DNA of 64,000 nt from Adiantum capillus-veneris (lineage: Eukaryota > Streptophyta > Polypodiopsida > Polypodiales > Pteridaceae): assembly GCA_014529385.2 (NCBI GenBank), contig CM043955.1, positions 139,303,108 through 139,367,107 on the forward strand, given 5' to 3'. The notes beneath the pieces are model-generated. The model ran no database searches. It saw nothing but the letters and a program-made list of their open reading frames with translations, and was not told where the DNA came from. This document shows positions 21,489 to 33,000 of the stretch, piece by piece; the stretch's first letter is position 1; each line of letters starts with the position of its first letter. Made by a program: the position numbers and the translations under genes.

Positions 21489-21544
<56 letters not shown>
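21489..21544 (+). repeat. (TC)n microsatellite between LINE-1 copies 2 and 3
   Basis: 56 bp of TC directly after the copy 2 3' end and directly before the copy 3 5' region. Confidence 0.97.
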
Positions 21545-21550
<6 letters not shown>

Positions 21551-22023
21551 GCGCTGCCTCCTGCCTTGCTCACGCGCTGCTCTTGCTGCCACCCACGCTG
21601 CTGCTGCTCGCGCTGCTGCTCGCGCTGCTGTTCACCGGCTACGCCACCCCCAACACCCTCTCGCCCAGCCAGCCCCGCTACACCACACACCGCCCCCCCC
21701 CCCACAAGCAGAAATTCAGAATTACGGGGAAAACAGGAAATTCCAAAATAGTTCAGATTGAAGAATTTCGAAAGAAATTGCAAGGACCTGCAGATTTACA
21801 AAAGGCAGAAATTGCAAGGATTTTTTTGACAGAAATTGCAAGGACCTGCAAATTTACAAATACAGAACAGCTTTGACAAAAATTAGTAGAAAATCAGAAA
21901 ATCAAATATCAAGAATGCATGATTGATATGAGGAAAACATATGTATGCATTATGCGGGACATGGATGTATGTGTGATGTGGACATAGTGGGTTGGCCTTG
22001 CGGAAGTGCAGATTGTGTTTTTG

Positions 22024-22938
22024 ATGGAGGTCATGACCGCTTCCCCAGTGTGTAAGCCCCATCCGAAGGCAACTTTTGTGCTTACAAACAAGCGGATAAC
22101 ACAAATGGAAAGGGAGATGAAAGACTGGAAAGCAAATACGGAGGGATGGTGTAAAGAGAAGGCCAACCTTCTTCAAATGTTTCTCAACGAAGGCGCGCAG
22201 TGGAAGAAAGAGAAAGAGGACCTGCACGCAGAGCTACAAGCACTTAAGGCGGACTCCAAAGCACTTAAAGAAGAGGTCTCAGCCCTCAAGCGAGAGCTTG
22301 CTGATAGAGCAAGCAGGGGACTAGAGGAATGGGAATTCCAGCCTTCGGTGATAGAGGAAATCAAGGTCATCAAGGAGCAGGTACGGATGATCAAAGAGGA
22401 GGAGAAACAGAAGGTGGTAAAGACATCTTCGTGGATGGATGTGATCACGAAGACGCAAAAGAAGGCGGATGAGGCCGAGAAATGGATAGAAGTCGCTAAG
22501 AAAGGGAAAGGGAAAGAAACCACATCTGTCCCCACTCCTATAATCATCAACATGACTCTAGAAGAAGAGCAGCGAAGGAAAACTAGAGCTTTGCATATAA
22601 GAGTAACCGGTCTAAAAGACCGAGATGATGTGGAAGGGGAAGTTGAAGAAATGCTCCGCATGATGGGTAGTGAGGCTACTCATAGAAAGGCATGGAGGGT
22701 GGGGAAGAAGACACAAGGCAATGGGGAGACTTCAAAAGGGAGAGCTTTAATCATCCGTTTCCCATCCATGGAGGCAAAGGACTTCTCGAAGAAGCGTCCT
22801 ACACTAAAGAAAACGGGCATATTCCTTGGAGATGACCTCACTCTCACACAGCTTGCGCATATGAGAGAGGTAATGCCAGAGATTCAAGCGGCAAGGGAGA
22901 AGGGAAGACGGCCTTCTACAGAGATGGCCGGGTGGTGA
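22024..22938 (+). pseudogene. LINE-1 copy 3 ORF1: coiled coil plus L1 ORF1p-like RNA-binding region
   Basis: 304 codons from ATG 22024. Residues ~20-130 are highly charged with heptad-like spacing (REMKDWKANTEGWCKEKANL, ELQALKADSKALKEEVSALK). Residues ~185-250 look RRM-like (RALHIRVTGLKDRDDVEGEV, GRALIIRFPSMEAKDF). The C-terminal part (GIFLGDDLTLTQLAHMREVM, PEIQAAREKGRR) resembles the L1 ORF1p C-terminal domain. A one-base frameshift near 22905 ends it early; the other frame continues as TAFYRDGRVVIVERRS. Confidence 0.75.
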
Positions 22939-22961
22939 TTGTAGAGCGGCGCTCTACATGA

Positions 22962-23920
22962 CGGTGCGAGACCCATGGGACCACACTCAAAGTTGCCCCT
23001 TGGAATTGTAATGGATCTATGCGACTTGATGTGGACGCTTTTGAGGATAGTTTTACGGGAAGAAACATCGTCTTCTACTCTGAGACACATCAGGCCCCTG
23101 GGCAGTCTATGCCTCACATTAGTGGATATAGATGGGAGACAGCCTGTAGACAGGAGACACGATCAGAGCACAGAGGGCAGGGCTCAGGAGGAGTGGCAGC
23201 GTTATTCAGGGAGGAGTTGCAACCATTGATACATATAGCCCGCAGGGATGAGCAAGCTATGTACATGTGGGTGAGATTGAGAGCAGAGACAAAACAGATA
23301 TCTTTACCTTACTATTTGCTACTTTCCCCTGAGCACGTCAGTGTATGCACCACCTAGAGGACAGTCCCCCTTTTCTATTTTGGATGATGACATATGGGAG
23401 TTCTCTAGAGATGGTGACATCATCATTCTAGGGGATTTCAATGCTAGGACTGCCCATCATCAGACAGTATTTTATGATACTTCAGAGGAGATGCTGAGAG
23501 AGCTAGATGTTGCAGAGACAGGCCTACCCAGACTCATAAGATGGAGAACACACTGAGTATGGACGACACTTGATAGACATGGGGACTGCACATGGATTGG
23601 CCATCTTGAATGGCCTACAAAGATTTCCCGCTACGAGGGGTTTTACATGCTTTCCACACACACATGGAGCCAGCACACTGGATTATGTCATGGCACAGCC
23701 GAGCCTCATCTCTAGTATCCAGGATCTCACGGTTGGACCCAGACCTGTTGGTGTGGCAGTGGATCATGCTCTTGTGTTGTTGACCATCTCTTTTCAGTTT
23801 AGTGTAGCACACAGGCTACGGACAGCAGCCCCTACTCGCTCCACCTTCACACAGGAGACAGACTCTGTATACATAGATGTGGCAGACGCCTGTGTACAGA
23901 GGGGCCAGGGCGACCTGTGG
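22962..23920 (+). pseudogene. LINE-1 copy 3 ORF2: APE-like endonuclease
   Basis: VAPWNCNGSMRLDVDAFEDS (N-terminal Asn site) and IVFYSETHQAPGQ (the catalytic Glu-type segment), then DIIILGDFNARTAHHQ and TLDYVMAQPSLISSIQDLTV, ending with VDHALVLL (the catalytic H). Stops and frame changes near 23355 and 23560. This domain nicks the target DNA in LINE insertion. Confidence 0.8.
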
Positions 23921-25563
23921 AGGAGCTTACTACTATATTGACACAGACACTACATGATGCAGCAGTAGAGGCATACCCACATACCCAGCCTGAGCACAGA
24001 CGCCGCTCGCGGAGCATGCCCCAGAATTGTTGGTATGATGAGGAATGCCGGGACACTAGTGCTAGACTTCAAAGGGAGGTGCTTTTGGGGGACATCACTC
24101 ACAGACAGTCACAGATTGACTTCCGACACCTAGCGCGGCGGAAGAAGAGGGCATTTTTGGCTCGCCTGGAGCAGGATCTATACCAGCTATTCTTGAGTCA
24201 AGACTCACGTGAGGCATGGCGGCTCTTTCAGGAGCACCCCCACCCCCCGCCCCCCCGCCCGCCATCACTTCTACAAAGGACAAGGGCCAGTACGCATCAT
24301 CTCTGTACACAGTTCCTGAGCAGCCCCCCCTTCCAGACCCCCCCGGATCCAAGCCCACGCATATGTGCTTTTTTCATCGCTGAGATCGTGAGGAAGGCCA
24401 TTGACAGGATGAGGACTGGGAGAGCATACGATCATGATGGCTTGGTGGCTGAGCATTGCACGCATGCCAGAGATCTACTAGCAGAGCTTCTAGCAGTTAT
24501 GTTTAACCGTGCCATCTGTGAGGGCTTGCCTGATACTTGGAGCCTATCTACTATTGTGCCTATCTTCAATTCGGGAGACCCTATGGAGCCTGGGAATTAT
24601 CGCACTATCATGATTGGACACACATTGGCACGGTTGTACGCATCTATTCTTGAGCAGCAGCTGAGTAGATGGACAGAGAGAGAGTGGATACACGCAGCAG
24701 GGCAGGCAGGGTTTAGGAGGGGTTTTTCTACTCTTGACCATATCTTGACACTCAGAGCCATCATTGAGGAGGGCAGATCGCATGGGACACGGATCTTTTG
24801 TAGCTTTGTGGATTCCCGCAAAGCATTTGACACAGTGCCCAGAGCTAGATTGATGCGCGGATTACAGCAAATGGGAGTACCCACAGAGCTCATTTGGGGG
24901 GTCATGGCATTATACAGGTCAGTAGTGGGGCATGTACGCACCTCAGAGGGTCTATCCACACCGATTCACTCCACTATTGCGGTGAAGCACGGCTGCCCGC
25001 TCTCTCCTACTCTACTTGGTATGTATGTGAATGAGGTTTCTAACTACATTGAGAGAGATGGTGATAGAGGTGCACAGCTGGCAAGGACATGGATTCCACT
25101 TGTGTTATATGCTGATGATATTGTGTTGATCTCCGACTCTCCGAAGGGGATGCAACGTCACTTGGATGCTTTGCATAGGTTTGCTCAGGAAGGTGGTTTG
25201 TCCGTCAACCTTGGTAAAACCAAGGTCATGGTATTTAATACCACCCCACAGTGGATCAGGAGGTCAGCGCCAGCATTCACATACAGCCAGGAGACAATGG
25301 AGTATACAGATGCTTACACTTACCTCGGAGTGGTTTTTAGTGGGCCAGCATTTTCATTGAGGAGGGCAGCAGAGACTAGATTGACCAGAGCCCATGCAAC
25401 ATTGGGTAGATTGGAAAGGATGTGTTCACAGGTTCAGTTTCAGGAGCCTCGGACGAAGCTTTGGCTCTTTGACACTATGGTGGCTTCTGCATTGCTTTAC
25501 GGAGCTGAGATTTGGGGACCTTCATTGGATCATCACGGGAGGACAGGCCGCAGTGATGGATGA
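23917..25563 (+). pseudogene. LINE-1 copy 3 ORF2: reverse transcriptase
   Basis: 548 codons open. It begins with a linker (PQNCWYDEECRDTSARLQRE). RT motifs: RTGRAYDHDGLVAEHC, PGNYRTIMIGHTLARLYASI, AGQAGFRRGFSTLDHILTLR, FCSFVDSRKAFDTVPRARLM, KHGCPLSPTLLGMYVNEVSN, VLYADDIVLISDSPKGMQRH and GGLSVNLGKTKVMVFNTT. YADD is intact. A frameshift near 25560 separates it from the C-terminal part. Residue changes such as KHGCPLSP (usually KQGCPLSP) suggest decay. Confidence 0.9.
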
Positions 25564-26325
25564 GGGGACATGGAGAAGCCTCTGGTCTCTATGATCTCGC
25601 ATCTCATTAGAGCCAAGGCTTCAATACCACGTGCTATTGTCAGAGCTGAGGTAGCTGCCCTCCCACTAGTGGTTGAGGCGCTCACCAAATCTGTCTTCTT
25701 CATACACCACATGTGGGAACTTCCTAGAGACAGATATGCCCGCCTTGCACTTGAGTCCTCTTGACAGTTAGCCATGCACGGAGATACAACATGCTGGTAT
25801 GGGGAAATGATATCATGGTTTCAGGTGCATGGGTTCAGCATAGACAGATTGCCTCCCTTCCAGTACTCACTGGATGCACCCTCTCTGACTCTTACACAGT
25901 CCGAGATCACCAGGCCCATCCGTCAGGACTTGACTCAGCTAGACACCAGGAGGACATGGATACAGCCAGCACAAGAGCTGGGCACGAAGATGGCTTTCTA
26001 CAGAGATCATCTCCTTCAGCTTACGGTGGGTGGTTTTGTGACGAGGCCCAGATACATGGACACCCACTTGTCTCATGGGATACAATGTGCTATTGGCCAG
26101 ATACGCACATCTTCACACCAGCTGCGGATTGAGACTGGGAGATACAACGGAGTACCAGCAGAGGCCAGGACATGCCCCCTGTGCGACATTGAGCCTGAGA
26201 CAGAGTTGCACTACACATGCCACTGCCCCGTCTACTACGAGGTACAAGGCCGCTTCCATTGCTTGTTCAGAGAGGGCTTTGGACCATTCTCCAGAGTCAT
26301 GCGGTATGAGGATCAGAGATGCTAG
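25564..26325 (+). pseudogene. LINE-1 copy 3 ORF2 C-terminus with zinc-binding tail
   Basis: Frames 25570-25764 and 25774-26325. It contains MISHLIRAKASIPRAIVRAE, WYGEMISWFQVHGFSIDRLP and a cysteine/histidine tail CPLCDIEPETELHYTCHCPV. The last resembles the C-x2-C...H-x3-C tail of L1-type LINE ORF2 proteins. A stop at 25762 splits the two frames. Confidence 0.85.
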
Positions 26326-26835
26326 GGTTTGATTTTGCTCGAGCTACGCAGACACAGAGAGAGCCTGATGAGAGGAGAGGCTAGCCAATCTCAAAGACAG
26401 ATCACAGACTTCTTTAGAAGTGCCACTGGACACCCAGAGGAGTTACTACCATAGCAGAGCTCGTCGACTCACACCAGAGGCACACTGATCGACCGAGCGA
26501 CTGAGTTGGGGAGATCCAGACGCCCACGATTGCGGAGGACTACACAGCATCGACGGAGGCTGCATCAGAGGATTCGGATCACTTTGGCCCGACATGCACG
26601 ACACCCGGTCAGACTACTGACCATGGAGGAGATTGATGAGATCCGCCAACGATCGATGCTGGATCTCTTGTGATCTAGCTATCCCAGGTAGCTGCTTAGT
26701 TCGCAACTAGCAGTTTAGGATTCCATAGTATTTTGTCATTCTATCATCTTGTTACTCTGAGTTTGTATCAGATCCACCACATTGTAACTTTCTGGTCTCA
26801 TAGGTCACTTTGGCCTTTTGAAGACGTTAATATAA

Positions 26836-26837
<2 letters not shown>
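26326..26837 (+). other. LINE-1 copy 3 3' untranslated region
   Basis: Ends TTTTGAAGACGTTAATATAA, directly followed by (TC)n; the copy 2 end (TTCTAATAGACGTAAAATC) is similar. No poly(A) is present in either. Confidence 0.7.

Positions 26838-26886
<49 letters not shown>
26838..26886 (+). repeat. (TC)n tract at the LINE-1 copy 3 3' end
   Basis: 49 bp of TC, followed by TACATTGGAGTCCAGAG and then (GA)n. Confidence 0.95.
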
Positions 26887-26888
<2 letters not shown>

Positions 26889-26904
26889 ATTGGAGTCCAG
26901 AGTT

Positions 26905-26929
26905 GAGAGAGAGAGAGAGAGAGAGAGAG
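26905..26929. repeat. (GA)n tract beside the SART3 exon i donor
   Basis: 25 bp of GA on the plus strand, so (CT)n on the gene strand, starting about 7 bases after the splice donor. Confidence 0.95.
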
Positions 26930-26936
26930 CACGCAC

Positions 26937-27082
26937 CTTGATTTGATAAGATTCTCCCATACCCCCCGAGCTGCAGCAATGTCATTTGCAAGGGAATGTT
27001 CAAGCCGAGCCCAATACGAATGTAGACGCAAAGACCGATCCACAAAGGTTGGAAAAAATGTTGACAAAATCTCCACTGCTTG
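26937..27082 (-). CDS. SART3: SART3-like exon i (last visible)
   Basis: 146 nt; acceptor tcccag|CAA, donor TCAAG|gtgcgt. It encodes QAVEILSTFFPTFVDRSLRL, then HSYWARLEHSLANDIAAARG and VWENLIKS, another HAT repeat. It ends two bases into a codon. The (GA)n tract, (CT)n on the gene strand, starts about 7 bases into the following intron. No further exon is visible down to position 1. Confidence 0.83.
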
Positions 27083-30000
27083 CTGGGAACATGGCAAATA
27101 TAAAACTCTTACACTAGACTTAACTCTATAGGTAGTCTACATTCATTACTCTATTAAAAAAACTTCACGGTAACCCTCACAGTAAAAGTTTCTCGTAAAG
27201 TTCCGAGATAAAGCGATTTGTCAAGTTGACCTCCACACATTCTTCTCCGTAGCCCATCCACTCTTGTAAGAAAATGATCAAGATACTGAAGTAAAAGGAA
27301 TTTCAGATTACAAATATCAAGGTGAGGAAATCACAGAGATGCAGAAAGAGTGAAATTCTAGAACCCAAAATCTCCTGAACTGGAAAATAAGATGTATCTC
27401 ACCTCTTCTGCAGTAGAAAAAGCAAACCCTGAATGTAATGACTGCTCAAAAACCTGAAGAAAATCGTTGCATGAGTTATGCAGCAAACCATAATGCAGCC
27501 AATAAAAACTTCAGAACATTCTCTGATGCTGTATATGTTTCATCTATAGGCTGCTTCCTTTTGTCATCGTAAAAATTTTCACAACATATCTGCCAATGAC
27601 GTAAATTCATTCACCTAAAAGCTGCTTACTTTTGTCATTCTATGACAATGTAAACAATTTTCAAAACACATCTGCAAATGATCTCAGAGGCTTACAATAT
27701 AAAGGTCTGATTTCTGTAATTCCATCATAACTTGCGCTTATAGATTCATGTCTCAAATAGAAACACCTCAGTATGAATTGTGAGTTTCGTTTGTTATTTA
27801 GAGTCTCCAACAAGTATGCCACCTCTAGCAATTAATCATAATCCTCTCTCCATGTCTGAAGCTGTGTTGCAAGAAATGCTGTAACACGCTTGGACACTCC
27901 AAGCCAGAAATCAATAGCAACACACAAACAGAAACTTCATAATCACTGCACTTTAATAGAGAGTGTCGACAGGGCCCGGCGTAGTTCCGTGCCCAGAGAG
28001 ATTGGCCCCAAAAACTGACACCCCTTTCGGTATTTCTTTCATTAATCATTGCAAAAGTACAACTCCCGCGGGCCCTCGGCTCTCAAGCTCAGCGTCCAGA
28101 TGTCCTGAAGAGTGAGGCCCTTAGGGCTCTTTTATTCTTACAAAGGGATGCCAAAAGCACAGCCCCAAAAGCAGTTAAACTCAAAAGCAATTGGTTCTTA
28201 AAGCAATAATCCCAAAAGCATCTTAATTCCAAAAGAAATTGGCTCTAAAAACTGCCATAAAGCAGTAGTGCGAATCATGGACAATTCAGCCACGTCAGCT
28301 TGCTGCCAACGCAATTTGCGAAGTGATTTGCAAACGTCCGTACTGCCACGTCAGCAGGCTGCCAGCGTTATCTACGGGCGTCTGTACAATTGCAACATCA
28401 TCATGCCGTACTATTGCCATGTCATTTGTCCGTACAGTGTGTCCATCCGAGCAGACAACACAAATCCAGCACTTGTACAAAGACGACAGCCACATCACTA
28501 CACATGACATCACAAGACATCACATGACAAATCAATCACAGAAAAAATCATTCCAAATCTCAGACCATGACTGCTAGCAACGTATTTAGTAACCACATCT
28601 AAATCCATCCCAAACCTCACTAATGTCGGATTAACTAATCCCATATTGCGATCATGTCTATAAAGATTTTCGATTCAAGCACTGTCGTGTGCGAGTAATC
28701 ATTTGCCTCAAGCACTATCGTGTGCGAGAAATTAGTTTCGGGGATCGCAAAGTTTCGGGGATCGCAAGCCGAAGTACTTCTCGCAAAAAGTCATTCAACA
28801 GAATACTATCAGCCCATCAGTATCCTTGAAACCCAAAGGGAAATCAGTGACTTTATTCCATCTAGGTAATCTGTGACAAAGGAGTGGAGTAACTCCCCTC
28901 TTATGCAGTCCCACCTACACCAGATTCAAAGGGAAGTCAGTGACTTTATTACATCTAGGTAATCTGTGGGAACTCTTGGAATAGCCACTGCTAGACCAAA
29001 AGCATCGAGATAAAGTTCCAAATCCGAGGAGTGTCTACTAGGTCCTCCTCCTCCATTCATTTCGCATTCAATGCCCGATGGTTCTTAACTAAGAACCACC
29101 GTTCACTTTACCTTTCTCTTTCCTGTCGTGGAAAGCCAGTATCGGTTCCGGAATGAATATCTCCTCGCTCTCTCACTTCAGGTTCATTTGGGCTCCAAAG
29201 TGACCATCATCTCATTCTTTCGTTCTTCCTTTCTTTCGTTTCCTAAGACGTACCTTCTCAAACCGTAAGAGCACCCAAATCATTTTCCTTCAGCAACAAG
29301 TGACGTCGAATCGTGTCAGCTGCCTTCTAAAGCCATGCTTGAGACTTCACAAGAGCCTCGTGCACCTTGGCAAAAGCAGTATTCAGATCTAGATCATACT
29401 GATTTGCTCCAGAAATCTTATCCTTGGTCTAGGGAATGTTTTGATCTACCAGCTGATACCCTTTTTCCTTTCTTTCCTTGTGCTTTGGGACCTACGGGTA
29501 GAGTCTTTCGCTTTCCCTATCCATTGGCACGTCAGTGTCAATCATCGGAACCCTAAGACGCACTATCATCTGATTCCTCTTTCTCTGGAATCCTTTGATG
29601 AACTTGCACCTGGTTCCCTTAGTTCGTCGGAACCCTTTGATTCTCCAGAATCCGATGATGAGCTGTCATCCGGTTCCCTTGATTCATTCTCTTCACTGGC
29701 AGACTCTTGCCTTTTTGAGGTGGATACTATCCTGTCCGTCGCATAAGTCAACAAGCAAGCATGCATTCGAAATCGTTGCTTAGTCATGTCCCATAAGTCT
29801 CTGAATGGAGTCAGACTTCTAGTTTAAAGCATAGTCTTAAATTTCTTTAACAAACCACAACAAAACCACTCAATGTGGTCTTTCAAAGTAATCTTCCGAA
29901 ACAAAGACACTGGCAAACAAGTATCCCAAAACCTCTGGAAGTAGTCATTCAATATATCTTTCTCAGTCATTTTCAAGGGATGCCACGTCGTGATGACATC

Positions 30001-33000
30001 TCTTGTATATTCATCTAATATCCAAGTTGACATTAAAAAAAAAAAAAATCAACCACGTCGAATGTGTTGCTCTGCAAAACAACAGAGTAGATCACCATGT
30101 CTGCACCGTTTCTTTCAAGTAAGATGCCGCCTTTCGCTCCCCGGAATGTTCTGAGAATTGCTCTCCAAAGAAGGCGACGTCAAACTGTTGTACAAACTCA
30201 AGGGCTTGATGGGTGTCTTGGTAGCCTGGAAAACGTCTAAAACCTGACAACTTGACTCCCTTCCATGAACGCCTTTGTTTTCTTGTTGATCTAGTCATTG
30301 TCAGAAGAGGACTATCTCCTCCTTTGAACGGCTAGATGGCCTTCCAGGCCTACTAGACTTTGTTTCAAACTTCTACCTCAAGAGAATCTTGTCTTAGGTG
30401 CTTAGAAATTGAAGAACCTTCTTAGCACTCTCGAATACTTCAAATGGCACCTTCCCCGTGTGTTGATGTAGGTAAACTCCACCAAGCGCAAAAACTTTTC
30501 CCATTAAGTCTTTTGATCCAAAAAATAAGACTTCAACAAATTCAAAGCGATTGAATTGGCTATCTCAAATTGCCCATCTGTCTTCGGGTGGAACGAGGAG
30601 AAGAACTGCAACCGCGTGCCAATGTTCTCCCATGTTGCCCTCCAAAACAAACTAGGCAACCGGGGACCCCTATCCAAGCAATGGACTAAGGCATGCTGTC
30701 ACAAAAAATACGGAAGCGTAAACCGCCTTTTGATTGTATTTCAAATACTCAAGAGAATTAGAGAGAGAGAGAGAGAGAGCTTGACACTTCATTGGGGACC
30801 AGAAGATGGGCTGGTCCCCCCCCATAAAGAGATTATCTTTATTACTAAGGGAGCATCTTTACAAGCACAGGAACGGGGCAGTAGCCCGTCCTCTATTCTT
30901 TCTTTTCTGCTTCTGACTGAGAGAGTGCAAGAGCTACTCTCTGAATACTGAGAGGATTTTCCCTTTGCTATGAGATTTTGGGAAGCTCTCAAAAACGAGA
31001 GTCTATCTTCCACAAAACTCAACGAAAGCCATAGTTACATGGGACGGCGGGTCGGGGTCGGGAACGGGGTCGGGAATGGGGATGGGACGGCAAAAGTCAA
31101 GAAACGGGGACGGGGGTCGAAACGGCAAAAAAAAAGGAGTTTTTTTGGCATTTTTTGACCTACACACATGCCACACACATAGAGCATCACTTTGACCACA
31201 AATTTACACTAAATAGACCAAAGAACACGAGTCATATAGGCGGAAATGTGCTAATAAAACATCGATGATCGATGGATACAAAATGAGAAGTGCGTGCCAC
31301 AAGGGCTCAAGAGTCAAAAAGCCTAAAGGACTTAGGACAAGCCTAAGGCCTCAAGGATAACAAAAAGTACAAAGGGCTATGTAGTAGGTAGAGTCGTAGA
31401 CTCAAGAGTTTAGACTCGAGAGTTGAGTGATCAATGATCATCAAACTCAAGAAGTGCTCGCCTGCTGAATCTCCATATCGTCGTCGTAGTCGAGGTCGTC
31501 AGCGACGTATGAGGGCTCGGGAGGCTCGCATTGAGACTTGAAGTCGTCCTCGAGCTCCTCCAAAAGTGTACAGCCATAGATGGATTCTCTTGTGCCATCT
31601 CCCACTCAGTGAAGGGATCTGCCTTGTGTGTGACGCTCTTGGCAAGCATGTGCAAGTTAGCGCTCACAAACACCAAATCATTGGCCCTCTCGACCCCAAG
31701 GCGATTCCTCTTCTTAGAGGCAATGTGGTTGTACACACTCCATAGTTGCTCCAAGCAACTAGTGGTACATGCTTGGCTAAGGACACGAATAGCCAAGCGC
31801 TGCAAATGTGGGCCATCTCCTCCATAGTTTCCCACCACAAAACCGAGCCAATCTTGTTACGATCAAGCTGTGCATCTACACATCCATAGGAGCCCTTCTT
31901 TTGCCTGTAGTTCAGTAGCTCGTCTCTAATCTTGCGCGTAGTGTCACTGCTAGGCTCAAGGCGCTCCAATGCAAGCCGCCATCCTTTGCTCACCTCCTTG
32001 TCGGTCTCTTGACACCTTCCCTAAAACTCAGGGTCAAGCACATAAGCTGCCACATGAAGTGGAGAGTAATATCCATTCCACCTCGACTCACACAAGCCAT
32101 GAATCTCCGCATACTGAACAGAATCAAGCACAAGCTTCTCAAGTGCCTCTATCATCCGATCCATGGCTTCGTAGACTTTGCCAATGCATGGCTGCAAGCC
32201 ATCCACAACTCAAAGTAGGTGTAGAATAGGCTTGACCATGGCATCAAGAGTCTTCACCTCCTCCCACCAAGCGGCGTCGTCGGCCCATTCTCAGCATTTC
32301 AATCATGTTGTTGATGTAGACTCCGGCATGGCCTGGAACTCATCACTGAGAAAGAGGCCCCTTAAGGCTCCGCCACATGTAGACAAGCGGCCTAGCATAA
32401 GCCAATTGAATGCAAATCTTGTCTCTGAATATTTGAGCAAGGACAAGTGGCTCCTCTTTGAGAATTTATGGCGCACTTTTTGATGGTTGAGCACGAGGGA
32501 GACAATTCGAGAGGCGTCACCAATGGTGGGTGAAATCCATGACAAGTTCCCTATGTCTTTGAGGAGGTTATTGAGGCAATGCGCCATGCAAAATGTGACA
32601 TGGATGCTGGGATACATGCCCTCAATGATAGCCCCAGCTGCCCTATTTGATGCCTCTCCATCTGCAACAACCAGACAAAGGACATTCTCCGGGCCGGTGA
32701 TCTCTAGGGTGCTTGTCCACTCCGCGGCAAGCATCTCCGCGGCCTTGCCACTATCGGATGCATCATGTGACTCCACAAAGTACATCTCCCCCCGAGAGTA
32801 GGCCAGCACCCCGTGGATGGACCGCTTGCGGGTGTTGCTCCATCCATCTACAAGGAGAGAGACGCCATTGGTCTCCCACAAATCCTTTGTTGCTTGGGCC
32901 GCTTGCTCCACGGCAAGCTTCTCTTTGTCAAGGAGGGTGGTGCGAAGCCTCTCCGATGAAGGTGGCACATAAGAGGAGCCATATTCCCCTATTTTCGTAA

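Larger units (their letters stand above)
21545..26837 (+). mobile_element. LINE-1 family copy 3 (near full length)
   Basis: 5.3 kb with a GC-rich 5' region (CTGCTGCTG/CGCGCTGCTG runs, 21550-21700), ORF1, ORF2 with APE-type endonuclease and RT, a C-terminal zinc-binding tail, a 3' UTR, and a (TC)n tail instead of poly(A). It is flanked by (TC)n on both sides. Frameshifts disable both ORFs. Confidence 0.9.

Noticed and set aside
30697-31039. A 343-bp solo LTR from TGTCACA to GTTACA
   Set aside because: The right end is already explained as the hAT terminal repeat, and no polypurine, PBS or duplication is visible.
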